A DNA stretch of 64,000 bases from Terasakiella sp033100395 (GCF_033100395.1 NZ_JAWLVJ010000014.1:60199-124198), one strand, 5' to 3'; positions 26,042 through 35,471 are shown, numbered from the stretch's first letter. Notes: generated by a model not told the origin, from the sequence alone. Program-made: numbers and translations.

Positions 26042-29000
26042 TTATTCTTCCTCCTCAGCCTGTTTCTGTTTTGCATGTTGAACGGCTTTTTCAAGTTCTG
26101 TGATTTGTTTTATTCTATCAGTCATATTGATTTTTCCGGCAGCGGCTTTTGAGATTTCAAACACTTTCAAGGCTTCGTCAAAATAGCCCACACTAGCATA
26201 GACGTGTCCTAATAAAGTGCCAGTAATGGCAATGCCATCCGGTTGTTTAAACTGAAGGAATAGTTGAAAACTTTCTGATAGCTCATCCAAGATAATTGAG
26301 GCTTGTCCTTTCTCCAATCCATCCCCATTTAAGCGTATTCGGGTGATAAATAAAAGCAAATAGGCAATATTCTGTCTGTCTTCTACTTCACGAAGGACTG
26401 GCAACACCTCTTCTGACTGAATGCGCAAAGCCTCATCAACGTTTCCTTGTTCATGATAAATGTCTGCAATTTTTCCCATTGTAACCGCTTTTGACCTTAT
26501 GTCCCCAAGTTGTTCATAAACAGGGAGCTGTTCTTCACGCCGAATGCGCAAGGCCTCACAAATGTTTCCTTGTTTTTGAAAAATATCTGCAATTTGCCCC
26601 ATGGTGACCGCTTTTGAACTTACATCACCCAGTCGTTCATACACAGATAGTTCTTCTTCATGCCGAATATGCAAGGCTTCATCAATGTTTCCTTGTTGCA
26701 GTAATATGTCTGCAATTTGCCCCATGGTAACGGCTTTTGATTTTACGTCCCCGAGTTGTTCATAGACAGGGAGTTCTTCTTCATGCCGAATGCGCAAGGC
26801 CTCATCAATGTTTCCCTGTTGCTGATAAATGTCTGCAATTCCTCCCATTGCAATGGCTTTTTCTCTTATGTCACCGAGTTGTTCATAGACAGGGAGTTGT
26901 TCTTCCCACCGGATACGCAATGCTTCATCAATATGCCCTTGCCGCTGATAAATGTTGGCGATTTTACCCATTGTTACGGCTTTTGATCTTAAGTCGTCTA
27001 ATTCGTCAAACAGCGTTATCGCTTGTTCAAATTTTTCTAATGTCTGTTGCGGGCCATCACGTTGCAGAGTGGAATCCGCAAAAAGGACAAGAACTTGTGC
27101 TAGCGTTTTCTTGTCTTTGGATTGTAAATTAAGGCCTTGTTCTAACAGTTTAGTTCTTAAAGACCATTCACCAACACGTTCGGCGCAATTACTGGCCACT
27201 AAAATTAGGTCTGGCTCAGGGGCGCCATTTTGGTTTGCAATGATTTCAAGTGCTTGTTGAACCAGTGAAAGTGCAGTGTTGGCATCATGAAGTTTCCAAA
27301 ATAAATATTGTCCACCAGCGCACACAGCTGAATTTATAATATCGCATGGGGCGCCCCCTGCCAAGGCGACACGGGCCAAGTCTAAGCCACGAGGGTCATG
27401 ATGAATATCGCCATCTTCGTCACGCCAGGCGCTTGCAAGAGGTTCTATGACACTGGCGGAAAGCTTATTAATTTCCTCTTCTGTCAATTCCGGTTGTGCA
27501 AGCGGGCTGGCAAGGGGATTGATGGAAGCACAATCGTAACCATCAAAAGTCCCCCAGTTATCAAGCAAGCCCAAACCCATCAAGCGTTGAACGACGGCAT
27601 CATGATCTTCAAGATTTAAACAATCCCCAAGAGCCTGTATGGCCGTTAAAGGAACAGGAATGCCAACGGTAAAAAGTTTTATTGCTCGCAACAATTCATG
27701 TTGATCTTTAGTCAGTGCGTTCAAATAAGTTTCAAAGGAAAGTCGTTCAAAAAAGTCCTGTGCCGCACTTTCGTCCTCGGGAATTTCACCGGAAGCTTTC
27801 CAGCTTTCAACAGCATTAATCGCATTTTCAGCTGTTTCAGCATCACCTGAAAAGATCGGCTGGGTCAGGATTTGTTGGAGCCCAGGATTGCCTTCCGCTG
27901 TCTCACAGGCTTTCTGGATCAAGTCGTGCGCAGCCTCATCCAGAGCGACTGGTTTTTCCTGATTACGTCTTGCTGCCTGCCATTGTTTTTGCTGTTGGCG
28001 ACCTTCCATCGGTCTTAACGCAATCGTATTGAGTTTTGAGGCAAGGTCACGTCCGCGACGATCGGGCAGAGTGAAAGTATAGCGGCTGGTCAGCAGCAAC
28101 CTTGATTTCTTTTTATAATCCGCAAAGGCGGTCAGGATAGCGCCCAATGTATCACGATAAAGATTGAGCCGATCATCAGCATCTTTAACAGGCGTGATTT
28201 TCTGGTTTGGTTTTGGGTCTTCCAGAATTTGTTCCAGATCATCAATGATCAACAAAATCGGATTGTTCAAAAACGGACCAGTCAGCATGGCTTCCAAAGC
28301 ATCGGCCAGCACCGTTGGATCCGTTGCAATTTGTTCTTCCCAGCAGCTGCGAAACTTCTTTTTATCTTCTACCGGAAGGGCTTTGATAAGACGCTCAAAC
28401 ACAGAAGAGGCATCATAATCGCCATAGATGACAACTGTATTCAACTGCGGCAAACGGTTGGCAATACGTGCGGCCAGGCTGGATTTCCCCAGATTACCCA
28501 TCCCCTGAACCAGCGTACCTGCATTTTTTCCGGCCCTGAAAGCACTCAGTACTTTTTGGGCATCGCGTCGTCTGCCCACAAATTCACGTGCGTTTGCGAC
28601 CGGAACATTATTTTCAACCTTGTCCAGAAATTCCGTATAGCCAGCTTCTTTTTTCAACCCCCTAATGTCTTTACCTGCCTGACATAACGCGCCACCACCG
28701 GCTGTCCCGGTGTAAAGGCGAGCCAAATGCCAGTGTTTTCCGGTTTGCGGGTCCCGCTGGTTTTTGCGCAAGGTCTCCAGACGTGCGATTGCCATCGCAT
28801 AGGAAATGCTGTGATATTCACCCAGTTCATGATAGAGCTTTTCGGCGAAAAATTTGGCATCACTATCATAAACCGAACCATCCCAACCAATGACATTTGC
28901 CACCCCGGCCTGGATCAAGTGACGGGCAAAGGGTTCAGAAAACTCTGCTCCCTCTGTATTTGCTTTGGCTGCGGTTTTACAGGCCGAAAGAAAGACCAGT

Positions 29001-29731
29001 GGCGGCATATTTTCCCCAAGGGTGTCAATGATGTCACCAACGCTGGCATCTTTCTCATCTCCTTCCGGGCTTTCCAGACATAAAAAGGGGTTTCCGTCTT
29101 TATCAATATCGCCGTGGCAGGAAAAGTGGACCACATCGAAAGGCCCTTGCTGGGCCAGATGCGGTTTCAAAAATTCCAGACAACCGCTTTCTTCAACGCT
29201 GACATAAACGTCCAGCTGTTCGGTTGCGTTCAGGATGGCAACTTCTTCTGCCTCATAATCTAGTTCATTTTGACCCGTTGGGGCTGCGGCCATAAAGGTC
29301 ATGGTCAAATCTTGATAGCGTGGTTCAAACGGTGCGGTTTGTGCATCTGTGCCAATACGACGATAAGGCTTAAAACGCTGAACTTCATTTGCCGCCAGAT
29401 ACATATTATCAGTCGCCAGAATTTCCCATGGTAAGTCCAGCAAGGCTTTGGCTTGAGGAGAATTTACGATTTCCGTTCGAATTTCCAACTCACGATTGCC
29501 CGTTTTGGAAAGCCATCCCGACGCCCATTTCCCATGGTTCAGCCAGTCAAAAATCTCCTGCCCCAACATTAAAAGCAGGTTGTTATTTTCTGATTTTACA
29601 ATATCTGAATAGCGTTCATTCCAGTCCGCCATCTGTTGAAGACAGGCGTCATCAAGAGGAATGCGATAGGGCGCCTCACCTTCACACTGACAGATTATGT
29701 TTTTGCCGTTAATGCTGATTTGAGCTTTCAT
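26042..29731 (-). CDS. CHAT protease-STAND NTPase-TPR protein
   Basis: This 1229-residue protein has three parts. Residues 1 to about 330 are a CHAT caspase-like protease with the dyad His206 (VVHFSCHG) and Cys251 (FLSACKTA). About 395-700 are a STAND P-loop NTPase: Walker A GMGNLGKSS with Lys416, Walker B LLIIDDLEQ, and a sensor arginine in LLLTSRYTF, followed by winged-helix-like segments. About 850-1229 are TPRs, five of them nearly identical 40-residue units. Such effector-NTPase-sensor order is known from bacterial immune or death proteins. It is a single gene with no gasdermin or other partner beside it. The ATG at 29731 follows GGGGAA; an upstream TTG start is weaker. Confidence 0.88.
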   Translation of the reverse strand: MKAQISINGKNIICQCEGEAPYRIPLDDACLQQMADWNERYSDIVKSENNNLLLMLGQEIFDWLNHGKWASGWLSKTGNRELEIRTEIVNSPQAKALLDLPWEILATDNMYLAANEVQRFKPYRRIGTDAQTAPFEPRYQDLTMTFMAAAPTGQNELDYEAEEVAILNATEQLDVYVSVEESGCLEFLKPHLAQQGPFDVVHFSCHGDIDKDGNPFLCLESPEGDEKDASVGDIIDTLGENMPPLVFLSACKTAAKANTEGAEFSEPFARHLIQAGVANVIGWDGSVYDSDAKFFAEKLYHELGEYHSISYAMAIARLETLRKNQRDPQTGKHWHLARLYTGTAGGGALCQAGKDIRGLKKEAGYTEFLDKVENNVPVANAREFVGRRRDAQKVLSAFRAGKNAGTLVQGMGNLGKSSLAARIANRLPQLNTVVIYGDYDASSVFERLIKALPVEDKKKFRSCWEEQIATDPTVLADALEAMLTGPFLNNPILLIIDDLEQILEDPKPNQKITPVKDADDRLNLYRDTLGAILTAFADYKKKSRLLLTSRYTFTLPDRRGRDLASKLNTIALRPMEGRQQQKQWQAARRNQEKPVALDEAAHDLIQKACETAEGNPGLQQILTQPIFSGDAETAENAINAVESWKASGEIPEDESAAQDFFERLSFETYLNALTKDQHELLRAIKLFTVGIPVPLTAIQALGDCLNLEDHDAVVQRLMGLGLLDNWGTFDGYDCASINPLASPLAQPELTEEEINKLSASVIEPLASAWRDEDGDIHHDPRGLDLARVALAGGAPCDIINSAVCAGGQYLFWKLHDANTALSLVQQALEIIANQNGAPEPDLILVASNCAERVGEWSLRTKLLEQGLNLQSKDKKTLAQVLVLFADSTLQRDGPQQTLEKFEQAITLFDELDDLRSKAVTMGKIANIYQRQGHIDEALRIRWEEQLPVYEQLGDIREKAIAMGGIADIYQQQGNIDEALRIRHEEELPVYEQLGDVKSKAVTMGQIADILLQQGNIDEALHIRHEEELSVYERLGDVSSKAVTMGQIADIFQKQGNICEALRIRREEQLPVYEQLGDIRSKAVTMGKIADIYHEQGNVDEALRIQSEEVLPVLREVEDRQNIAYLLLFITRIRLNGDGLEKGQASIILDELSESFQLFLQFKQPDGIAITGTLLGHVYASVGYFDEALKVFEISKAAAGKINMTDRIKQITELEKAVQHAKQKQAEEEE
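26400..27000 (-). repeat. Five 120 bp tandem repeats encoding TPR units
   Basis: Five near-identical 120 bp units lie in the 3' part of the CHAT gene, with matching points near 26431, 26551, 26671, 26791 and 26911. Each encodes one 40-residue TPR (VTMGQIADIYQQQGNIDEAL type). High DNA-level identity suggests recent duplication or gene conversion in the sensor part. Confidence 0.9.
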
Positions 29732-29840
29732 AGCCGTTCCCCAACTTGTCCTGTTCTTCATATTGCAGGTGCATAATTCCATACAAAATTGCAAACAGCA
29801 AAGGTTAATCGGAGCATGGTTAAAAAACTAGGGATTGCAA

Positions 29841-30575
29841 TCAATATTGCGCAAACAGATAGTCTGAGCCAAAACCTTTAAGCCTGAGTTTCGTCAACTG
29901 GGAAAAGACCACCAAATCTTTTGTATTCAGGGCAAAGCGGTGGGAGGCATAAAGCATCAGCTTTTGTGGGCTGAGCTTAATCGGTTTGGCAAACTGGCTG
30001 AAGCTGAGGTTTCTGTTTTCCACCATTTCCACAAAACGAAAATCAGGCGTCAGGATCGCATCTACCTTGCCTGCGAGCAGTGCCGTCATCAGGTCACGAT
30101 GAGACTTGAATTTCAGTACCGGACCATGGGGGTGTCGGGCGATGATTTCACTGCTGACGCCTTTGCTGCTGACGCCTACTTTTTTATTGGCAAGGTCTTT
30201 TGCGGATTTGATTTCCTGTTTGGGCAAACTCGCAATCACAAAGTAACTGGTGGAAATCGGCGTGATCGGAATGGCGTAGGAATTGCGTTTTTTACTTTCC
30301 AGAAACACACCTAAATCAACCTTGCCATCACGGGTCAAGGCAACTGCGCGCGGGAAAGGCAAGACGGAAAAGATAAGTTTTGATCCGGTCTGCTGTTCAA
30401 TCTTGTGAAAGATATTTAACAGCGGACCTTTCCAACTGCCATCCGGCTCTTTTTCCAGCAGATTTTTAATGTAAGGCACGACAATTTTGACCTCCCGTTG
30501 CTCTTGCGCAATAGCAGGAAATGCCCAAGCAAGGACGGCACCAAAGGCCAGATATGTCAAAAACTTACGTACCAT
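29841..30575 (-). CDS. Orphan periplasmic solute-binding protein, family 3
   Basis: This 244-residue protein has a signal peptide (LTYLAFGAVLAWAFPAIA) and an SBP family 3 fold with KIVVPYIKNLLEKEPDG and VDLGVFLESK. No ABC transport partners are near. The ATG at 30575 gives the cleaner signal peptide; a TTG at 30611 is possible. It lies upstream of the CHAT gene on the same strand, 109 bases away, but no functional link is evident. Confidence 0.78.
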   Translation of the reverse strand: MVRKFLTYLAFGAVLAWAFPAIAQEQREVKIVVPYIKNLLEKEPDGSWKGPLLNIFHKIEQQTGSKLIFSVLPFPRAVALTRDGKVDLGVFLESKKRNSYAIPITPISTSYFVIASLPKQEIKSAKDLANKKVGVSSKGVSSEIIARHPHGPVLKFKSHRDLMTALLAGKVDAILTPDFRFVEMVENRNLSFSQFAKPIKLSPQKLMLYASHRFALNTKDLVVFSQLTKLRLKGFGSDYLFAQY

Positions 30576-30651
30576 CTCCGCAATATAGGGGATAGTACGT
30601 ATATTTAGCAAGCCTGTACGTTACTTCATTTAGATAATAATTTTATGACAG

Positions 30652-31866
30652 TTATGCGTCACGACGTCCGCGTTCAATCCACATCATCAATAACAGGGAA
30701 ATGGTTGCCAGCACTGTATAGCCTGCAATCATCGGCACCAGCGTCTGATCATAAAATTGTCCGATCAACGCCCCAAAAGACATGGATACAAGTGTGGTCC
30801 CCGCCCCGATGAAGCTGGAGGCAATCCCGGCGATATGCCCCATCGGTTCCATAGCCATGGCATTTGAATTGCCAAACAGAATGCCCATGAAAAAGAAGAT
30901 CAGCACCATCGCGGTCATAAACAGCACAAACGGCGGATGGCCGTCCGTTGCCAGAAGATAGGTCATAAACAAGGCGGATGTCGCAATCAGCATTTTCAGG
31001 GACAGTTGCATCAAGGCGCGCATCCCGTACTTCATCACCAGCTTGCCATTCACCACAGACGATGCGCCAACGGCCAGCGCCAGAATAGCAAAGTAAAGCG
31101 GGAAGAGTTCGTCAATCCCATAGATATCCAGATAAAGCAGTTTCGCCGTATTGAGATAAGCCACCAGGCAGGCAAAGGCCAAACCGCCCACCACCATATA
31201 TCCGGCAGAGATGCGGTTGGTCAGGGCTTCTTTTGCGCCCTTCAGGATCGGGCGCATCTCAAGCTTGATACGGTGTTCTTTATGTAGTGTTTCCGGCTGG
31301 CGGATAACCAGCCACATTGTCACGGCAAATGCCAATATAGCAAAGGCATAAAAGATACTTTCCCAGGTCGCAAAGAACAGAAGTCCCGCCCCCAGCGCCG
31401 GAGCCAGCGCGGGCACCAGAATAAAGATGCTGATCACAAACGACATGATCTTCGCCATTTCCCGACCCGCATATTGGTCGCGCACAAAGGCGATGGTTAG
31501 CGTGCGAGGACCCGCAACACCAAAACCCTGAATAAAACGTCCCCACAGCAAAACTTCATACGTCGGGGCAAAGGCAGAGATCAGGGAGCCAACAATAAAC
31601 AGCGCCAGCCCAATATAGGTCGCAGGTTTGCGCCCGATACTGTCTGACAGCGGGCCATAAAAAATCTGCCCAATCGCCATCCCCAGAAACAACACACCCA
31701 CAACCAGTTGCAGCTGATTTTGATCCGTCACATCAAAGCTGGAGCCAATGGCATGAAACGCAGGCAGAATGGCATCAATGGCCAACGCCACCAAAGACAT
31801 TAAAAACGCCATCAAGGCAATGAATTCACCCGTTGACTGACGAGCTTGGGGGACAGTTTGTGACAT
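30652..31866 (-). CDS. MFS multidrug exporter, Bcr/CflA family
   Basis: This 404-residue protein has about 12 membrane segments and the MFS motif GPLSDSIGRKPATYIGL between helices 2 and 3. The Bcr/CflA family exports drugs such as bicyclomycin and, in some members, sulfonamides or cysteine. The substrate here is unknown. The gene stands alone between a solute-binding protein and a hydrolase. Confidence 0.88.
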   Translation of the reverse strand: MSQTVPQARQSTGEFIALMAFLMSLVALAIDAILPAFHAIGSSFDVTDQNQLQLVVGVLFLGMAIGQIFYGPLSDSIGRKPATYIGLALFIVGSLISAFAPTYEVLLWGRFIQGFGVAGPRTLTIAFVRDQYAGREMAKIMSFVISIFILVPALAPALGAGLLFFATWESIFYAFAILAFAVTMWLVIRQPETLHKEHRIKLEMRPILKGAKEALTNRISAGYMVVGGLAFACLVAYLNTAKLLYLDIYGIDELFPLYFAILALAVGASSVVNGKLVMKYGMRALMQLSLKMLIATSALFMTYLLATDGHPPFVLFMTAMVLIFFFMGILFGNSNAMAMEPMGHIAGIASSFIGAGTTLVSMSFGALIGQFYDQTLVPMIAGYTVLATISLLLMMWIERGRRDA

Positions 31867-31967
31867 AAGGAAGGTACTTCTAAGATCAAATTATTAATAT
31901 CATTTGAAACAGACTATAAGCCCTTCCAGATTATATCACAGTGAAATGTCTCACATTCCAAAGATAT

Positions 31968-33197
31968 TTATTTTAGCTCTGCTTCAATGACCAATTCATT
32001 GGTAATGGTGCGATGAACCGGGCATTTTTCGGCAATTTCAAAAATCTTCTGGCGTTCCTCATCGGTTAAATCACCTTTGATGGTGATTTCGGTTTTGATC
32101 TGATCCACTTTTCCTTTTTCCGTTTCACAGGTTTCGCAATCGGCTGCATGGATTTTATCATGGCGCAGACGGACTTCGGCGCGATCCAGTTTATAACCTT
32201 TACGATCCGCATACATGCGCATGGTCATGGATTTACAGGCCCCAAGGGCAGCCAGCAGCAGATCATAAGGGGTTGCCCCGGTGTTATTGCCCCCGACACG
32301 TTCCGGTTCATCCCCGGTAATCACATGACCAGAACCCGTAACAATCTGATTGATAAACTTCCCTGCCCCGGTTTCAGCCACAACCACACTGCCTTCAACC
32401 GCGCGCGGGCGTTTATTCTGTTCTTCCAGTGGATTGTCCAGATAGCGACCGGCCCAGGCCGACAAGACATCCGCCACATAATCCGCATCTATTTTTCGTG
32501 TAAGAAGATGGTCTGCATCTTCTAAAGACACAAAACTTTTGGGATGTTTCGCCGCACTATAAATCCGGGCCGCATTGTCAATCGACACGGTTTCATCCAT
32601 GGGCGCGTGAAAGACCAGCAAGGCAGCTTTCAAGGATTGGATATCATCTTCCAGCCTGGTGGCTTCAATATCATCCAGAAACTGCTTCTGAATTTTAAAC
32701 GGACGCCCGGCCAGTTGCACTTCGGCCTCGCCTTTTTCGGTAATCTCATCAATATGGCAGCCAAAATTATGCGCCACATGGGCAGGGTCCGCAGGTGCCC
32801 CGATGGTGGAGACAGCGCGGATTTCAGGGATTGATTTCTGTGCAGCCAACACAGCCGCCCCACCGAGTGAATGCCCAATAAGGATGGTTGGGGCTTCAAG
32901 TTCATTGCGCATATAATCTGCGGCAGCGACAAGATCAGCCACATTGGAGGAAAAGTTCGTATTGGCAAATTCCCCATCACTCGCCCCAAGCCCGGTAAAA
33001 TCAAACCGCAAGACCGCAATGCCACGATCACTTAAACGCTGCGCAATTCGGCTGGCAGCAAAGATATCCTTGGTGCAGGTAAAACAATGGGCAAACAACG
33101 CGTATGCTTTTGGGGGACCTGCGGGAAGGTCAAGCCGTGCAGCCAGTTCCGCCCCATTTGCGCCTGCAAAAGTAATCCGTTTTGTCTGAAAAGCCAT
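31968..33197 (-). CDS. Alpha/beta hydrolase-OsmC fusion protein
   Basis: This 409-residue protein joins two domains. Residues 1-260 are an alpha/beta hydrolase with GHSLGGAAVL (Ser nucleophile) and a His in EDADHLL. Residues 270-409 are an OsmC domain with YDLLLAALGACKSMTMRMYADRKGYK and ETCETEKGK, including the peroxidatic-type cysteine. OsmC proteins reduce organic peroxides. The fusion is known in proteobacteria but its substrate is not. Confidence 0.88.
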   Translation of the reverse strand: MAFQTKRITFAGANGAELAARLDLPAGPPKAYALFAHCFTCTKDIFAASRIAQRLSDRGIAVLRFDFTGLGASDGEFANTNFSSNVADLVAAADYMRNELEAPTILIGHSLGGAAVLAAQKSIPEIRAVSTIGAPADPAHVAHNFGCHIDEITEKGEAEVQLAGRPFKIQKQFLDDIEATRLEDDIQSLKAALLVFHAPMDETVSIDNAARIYSAAKHPKSFVSLEDADHLLTRKIDADYVADVLSAWAGRYLDNPLEEQNKRPRAVEGSVVVAETGAGKFINQIVTGSGHVITGDEPERVGGNNTGATPYDLLLAALGACKSMTMRMYADRKGYKLDRAEVRLRHDKIHAADCETCETEKGKVDQIKTEITIKGDLTDEERQKIFEIAEKCPVHRTITNELVIEAELK

Positions 33198-33299
33198 TGT
33201 GTTTGCATCCTTAATCTATCTGGTTCAGCAACAGAGATAGAAACAAGATAGCGATAGAACAAGGCTATGGACATCAAGTCACGTGAATGTGATCAGCAA

Positions 33300-33725
33300 T
33301 TAATCCAGAAACTTTTCCAACTGATCCAACGTGGCCTCCCAGCCATGGATGTGCTGATCGACCAATTCCGCTACATCCTGATGGGTCACCACGATCTCTG
33401 TAGCCATTGCATCCGGCTTAAAGTCAATCAGGACTTTAGACGTTCCTTCCCCACCCGGCATGGGATCGACCCATTCCCAGGTGAATGACAGATGACGGGC
33501 TTCCTGGATAGAAAGGAAAGTGCCGAACAAAGTCACACTCTGGTCCGGGCCGATGGCATATTCAAATCGGTAGCTGCCCTTTTCAACAAAATCAAAGGCA
33601 AGAACCTTCACCGCCATCTCCGGTGACGGCGTAAACCATTTTTCAACGGCCTCTTTGCTCGCAAAAGCCTGAAAGACCGTTACCGTATCATGATTGATCT
33701 GTCGAGAAACGACGGCCTGGCTCAT
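33300..33725 (-). CDS. AHSA1/SRPBCC-family protein
   Basis: This 141-residue protein has the AHSA1 fold: DTVTVFQAFASKEAVEKWFTPSPEM at the start and a C-terminal HIHGWEATLDQLEKFL. SRPBCC proteins bind hydrophobic ligands or act as co-chaperone-like proteins; no specific role can be given. Its start overlaps the coq9 stop by one base, forming a def-coq9-AHSA1 run. Confidence 0.88.
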   Translation of the reverse strand: MSQAVVSRQINHDTVTVFQAFASKEAVEKWFTPSPEMAVKVLAFDFVEKGSYRFEYAIGPDQSVTLFGTFLSIQEARHLSFTWEWVDPMPGGEGTSKVLIDFKPDAMATEIVVTHQDVAELVDQHIHGWEATLDQLEKFLD

Positions 33726-34369
33726 CAGCGTTTCATCAATGTGCTGGCACTACGATGTCCGGTGAGCTTGCAAAAGACATCTTCGATCTTGCCGAAAATT
33801 TCCTTACGGGTCTTGACCGCATTGATCACATCAATCAGGCGACGGCGATAGAACAGGATGGTTTCTGCTGAATTTTCCGACTCATCGCTCAGCCAGTAGA
33901 CCATAGTTGCACTGTAGACAGCGGCCAGAGAGGCACGTTTGGTGTAATAGTTGAAATCAACGGATTCATCGCCGCAAGACCACCAGATTTCATCCACCGC
34001 ATTCCACACCACCTGCACGCCTTGCGGGGCATGTTTGGGGATTGTGTAAAAAGACATGGCCTTGCGCACGGCCTCTTTATAAGGCGCTTCGATTTCCAGA
34101 CGGATACGCATGGCTTCTTCCAGACGTTTGCCGATGCCCATGCCGTCCATATCCAGCTCTTCCAGCTTTGCAGACATCTGGCGATTGATATAGGCCGCAA
34201 AATGGGCAAGCACTTCCGCCACCCCGTCCGGGAAGGCGCGCACCGCCATGGATGCTTCATAGCCAGCTTCAACCGCACCTTCTTCAACAGCCGCATCAGT
34301 CCAGCCGTCAAACAGCACGTTGGGCAGGGTTGCCAGAAGAATGTCGTCTTTTACTTTGATGTCTTGCAT
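33725..34369 (-). CDS. COQ9-family ubiquinone synthesis protein
   Basis: This 214-residue helical protein matches the COQ9 family of alphaproteobacteria and mitochondria (FDGWTDAAVEEGAVEAGYE, IWWSCGDESVDFNYYTKRASLAAVY). COQ9 is a lipid-binding TetR-like protein that delivers a ubiquinone precursor to COQ7. It lies 4 bases downstream of def and overlaps the next gene, indicating an operon. Confidence 0.9.
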   Translation of the reverse strand: MQDIKVKDDILLATLPNVLFDGWTDAAVEEGAVEAGYEASMAVRAFPDGVAEVLAHFAAYINRQMSAKLEELDMDGMGIGKRLEEAMRIRLEIEAPYKEAVRKAMSFYTIPKHAPQGVQVVWNAVDEIWWSCGDESVDFNYYTKRASLAAVYSATMVYWLSDESENSAETILFYRRRLIDVINAVKTRKEIFGKIEDVFCKLTGHRSASTLMKR

Positions 34370-34373
34370 GGTT

Positions 34374-34892
34374 TTAGTCTTTCAAAGCCTTTTGCAGTTC
34401 CTCAACATAGCCGAAGCTGGACAGGTCGTCCATACGTTGCGGATAGAGAATTCCGTCCAGATGATCACATTCATGCTGGACGACTCGGGCATGAAAACCG
34501 CTTGCGTCACGCTCAATCACCTCCCCATTGGCATCCAGACCGCTATATTTGATGTTGGTATAGCGTTTAACCGGGCCTGCCATACCGGGGATGGACAAGC
34601 ATCCTTCCACCGCTACATTGGTCTCCTCACCCACAGGTTCAATCACCGGGTTGATCAGGACCGTCAGCGGCACTTCGCTGTCTTCGCCACGTTCAGATGG
34701 CACATGAAACATCACCAGACGCAAGGGAACATGCACTTGCGGGGCCGCAAGCCCAGCGCCATTGGCGTCATGCATGGTGTCCACCATGTCACGGACAAGG
34801 CGTTGGATTTCAGGGTCTTTCGGGTCTTCAACGGGATTGGCAGGCATGCGCAACACCGGATGTCCCATACGGGCGATCTTCAAAATTGTCAT
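34374..34892 (-). CDS. def: Peptide deformylase
   Basis: This 172-residue metalloenzyme removes N-formyl groups from nascent proteins. The three motifs are GLAAPQV, EGCLSIPG (metal Cys) and HECDHLDG (two metal His and the catalytic Glu). It heads the operon with COQ9 and the AHSA1 protein. The product is standard for the family. Confidence 0.95.
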   Translation of the reverse strand: MTILKIARMGHPVLRMPANPVEDPKDPEIQRLVRDMVDTMHDANGAGLAAPQVHVPLRLVMFHVPSERGEDSEVPLTVLINPVIEPVGEETNVAVEGCLSIPGMAGPVKRYTNIKYSGLDANGEVIERDASGFHARVVQHECDHLDGILYPQRMDDLSSFGYVEELQKALKD

Positions 34893-35045
34893 GTTTTGCT
34901 ATATAATGACTTTTTGTGGCCGATGCCATACTGAATCCACTTGAACATAAAAGATTCATATGCTATGTCCCCGCTTCCTCTCCACACCAGTGGTTTGGAC
35001 TGGGCATATGGCCCTGTTGTTATTTTGTATAAGGAGGCCCTGACC

Positions 35046-35252
35046 ATCGTACAGGTAGTAGTTCGCGACAATAATGTCGACCAGGCACTGAAAGCTTTGA
35101 AAAAGAAAATGCAGCGTGAAGGCGTTTTCCGTGAAATGAAACTTCGCCGCCACTATGAAAAACCATCTGAGAAAAAAGCACGTGAAGACGCTGAAGCAGT
35201 TCGTCGCGCACGTAAGCTTGAGCGCAAGCGCATCGAGCGTGAAGGCTTCTAA
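35046..35252 (+). CDS. rpsU: 30S ribosomal protein S21 (non-standard start)
   Basis: The 68-residue product matches S21 (VQVVVRDNNVDQALKALKKK and RREMKLRRHYEKP-like core, basic tail). No ATG, GTG or TTG lies at the expected start. A perfect AAGGAGG at 35031-35037 points to an ATC at 35046-35048, 8 bases away; a CTG at 35040 is only 2 bases away. ATC would be rare, like the ATT of infC. An ATG at 34965 gives an extra N-terminus of 27 residues but has no ribosome site. Confidence 0.85.
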   Translation: MVQVVVRDNNVDQALKALKKKMQREGVFREMKLRRHYEKPSEKKAREDAEAVRRARKLERKRIEREGF

Positions 35253-35413
35253 ACACCCTTCCCTTTCTTAGGGAAAGACTGTTTATACTCAGACTACATT
35301 TTCTACAGATCCCTCCCATGCCTGAGGGGTGATCTGGTTTATACTACTTGAAAGGTGGTGATGTGGGCGTTTGTTGTTCATCGTTTTGATGGATGACACC
35401 TCATATACCCGAT
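35253..35413 (+). ncRNA. Candidate small RNA or long 3' UTR after rpsU
   Basis: About 160 bases lie between the rpsU stop and a strong terminator, and no ORF is credible. The stretch has several small inverted repeats, but no known RNA family was recognised. It could be the rpsU 3' UTR or a separate small RNA. Confidence 0.25.
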
Positions 35414-35453
35414 AAAAGGGCGAAGCGCTTTAACCAGCCGCTTCGCCCTTTTT
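35414..35453 (+). terminator. Strong Rho-independent terminator downstream of rpsU
   Basis: A 14 bp stem (AAAAGGGCGAAGCG with CGCTTCGCCCTTTT) around an 11-base loop is followed by a T run. Confidence 0.92.
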
Positions 35454-35471
35454 CTTTGTTATATTCCCTCC

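Noticed and set aside
26400..27000. CRISPR-like periodic repeats
   Set aside because: The 120 bp units are coding TPR repeats in frame; there are no spacers.
33032..33277. Alternative N-terminal extension of the hydrolase-OsmC gene
   Set aside because: It is in another frame and overlaps the hydrolase, without motif support.
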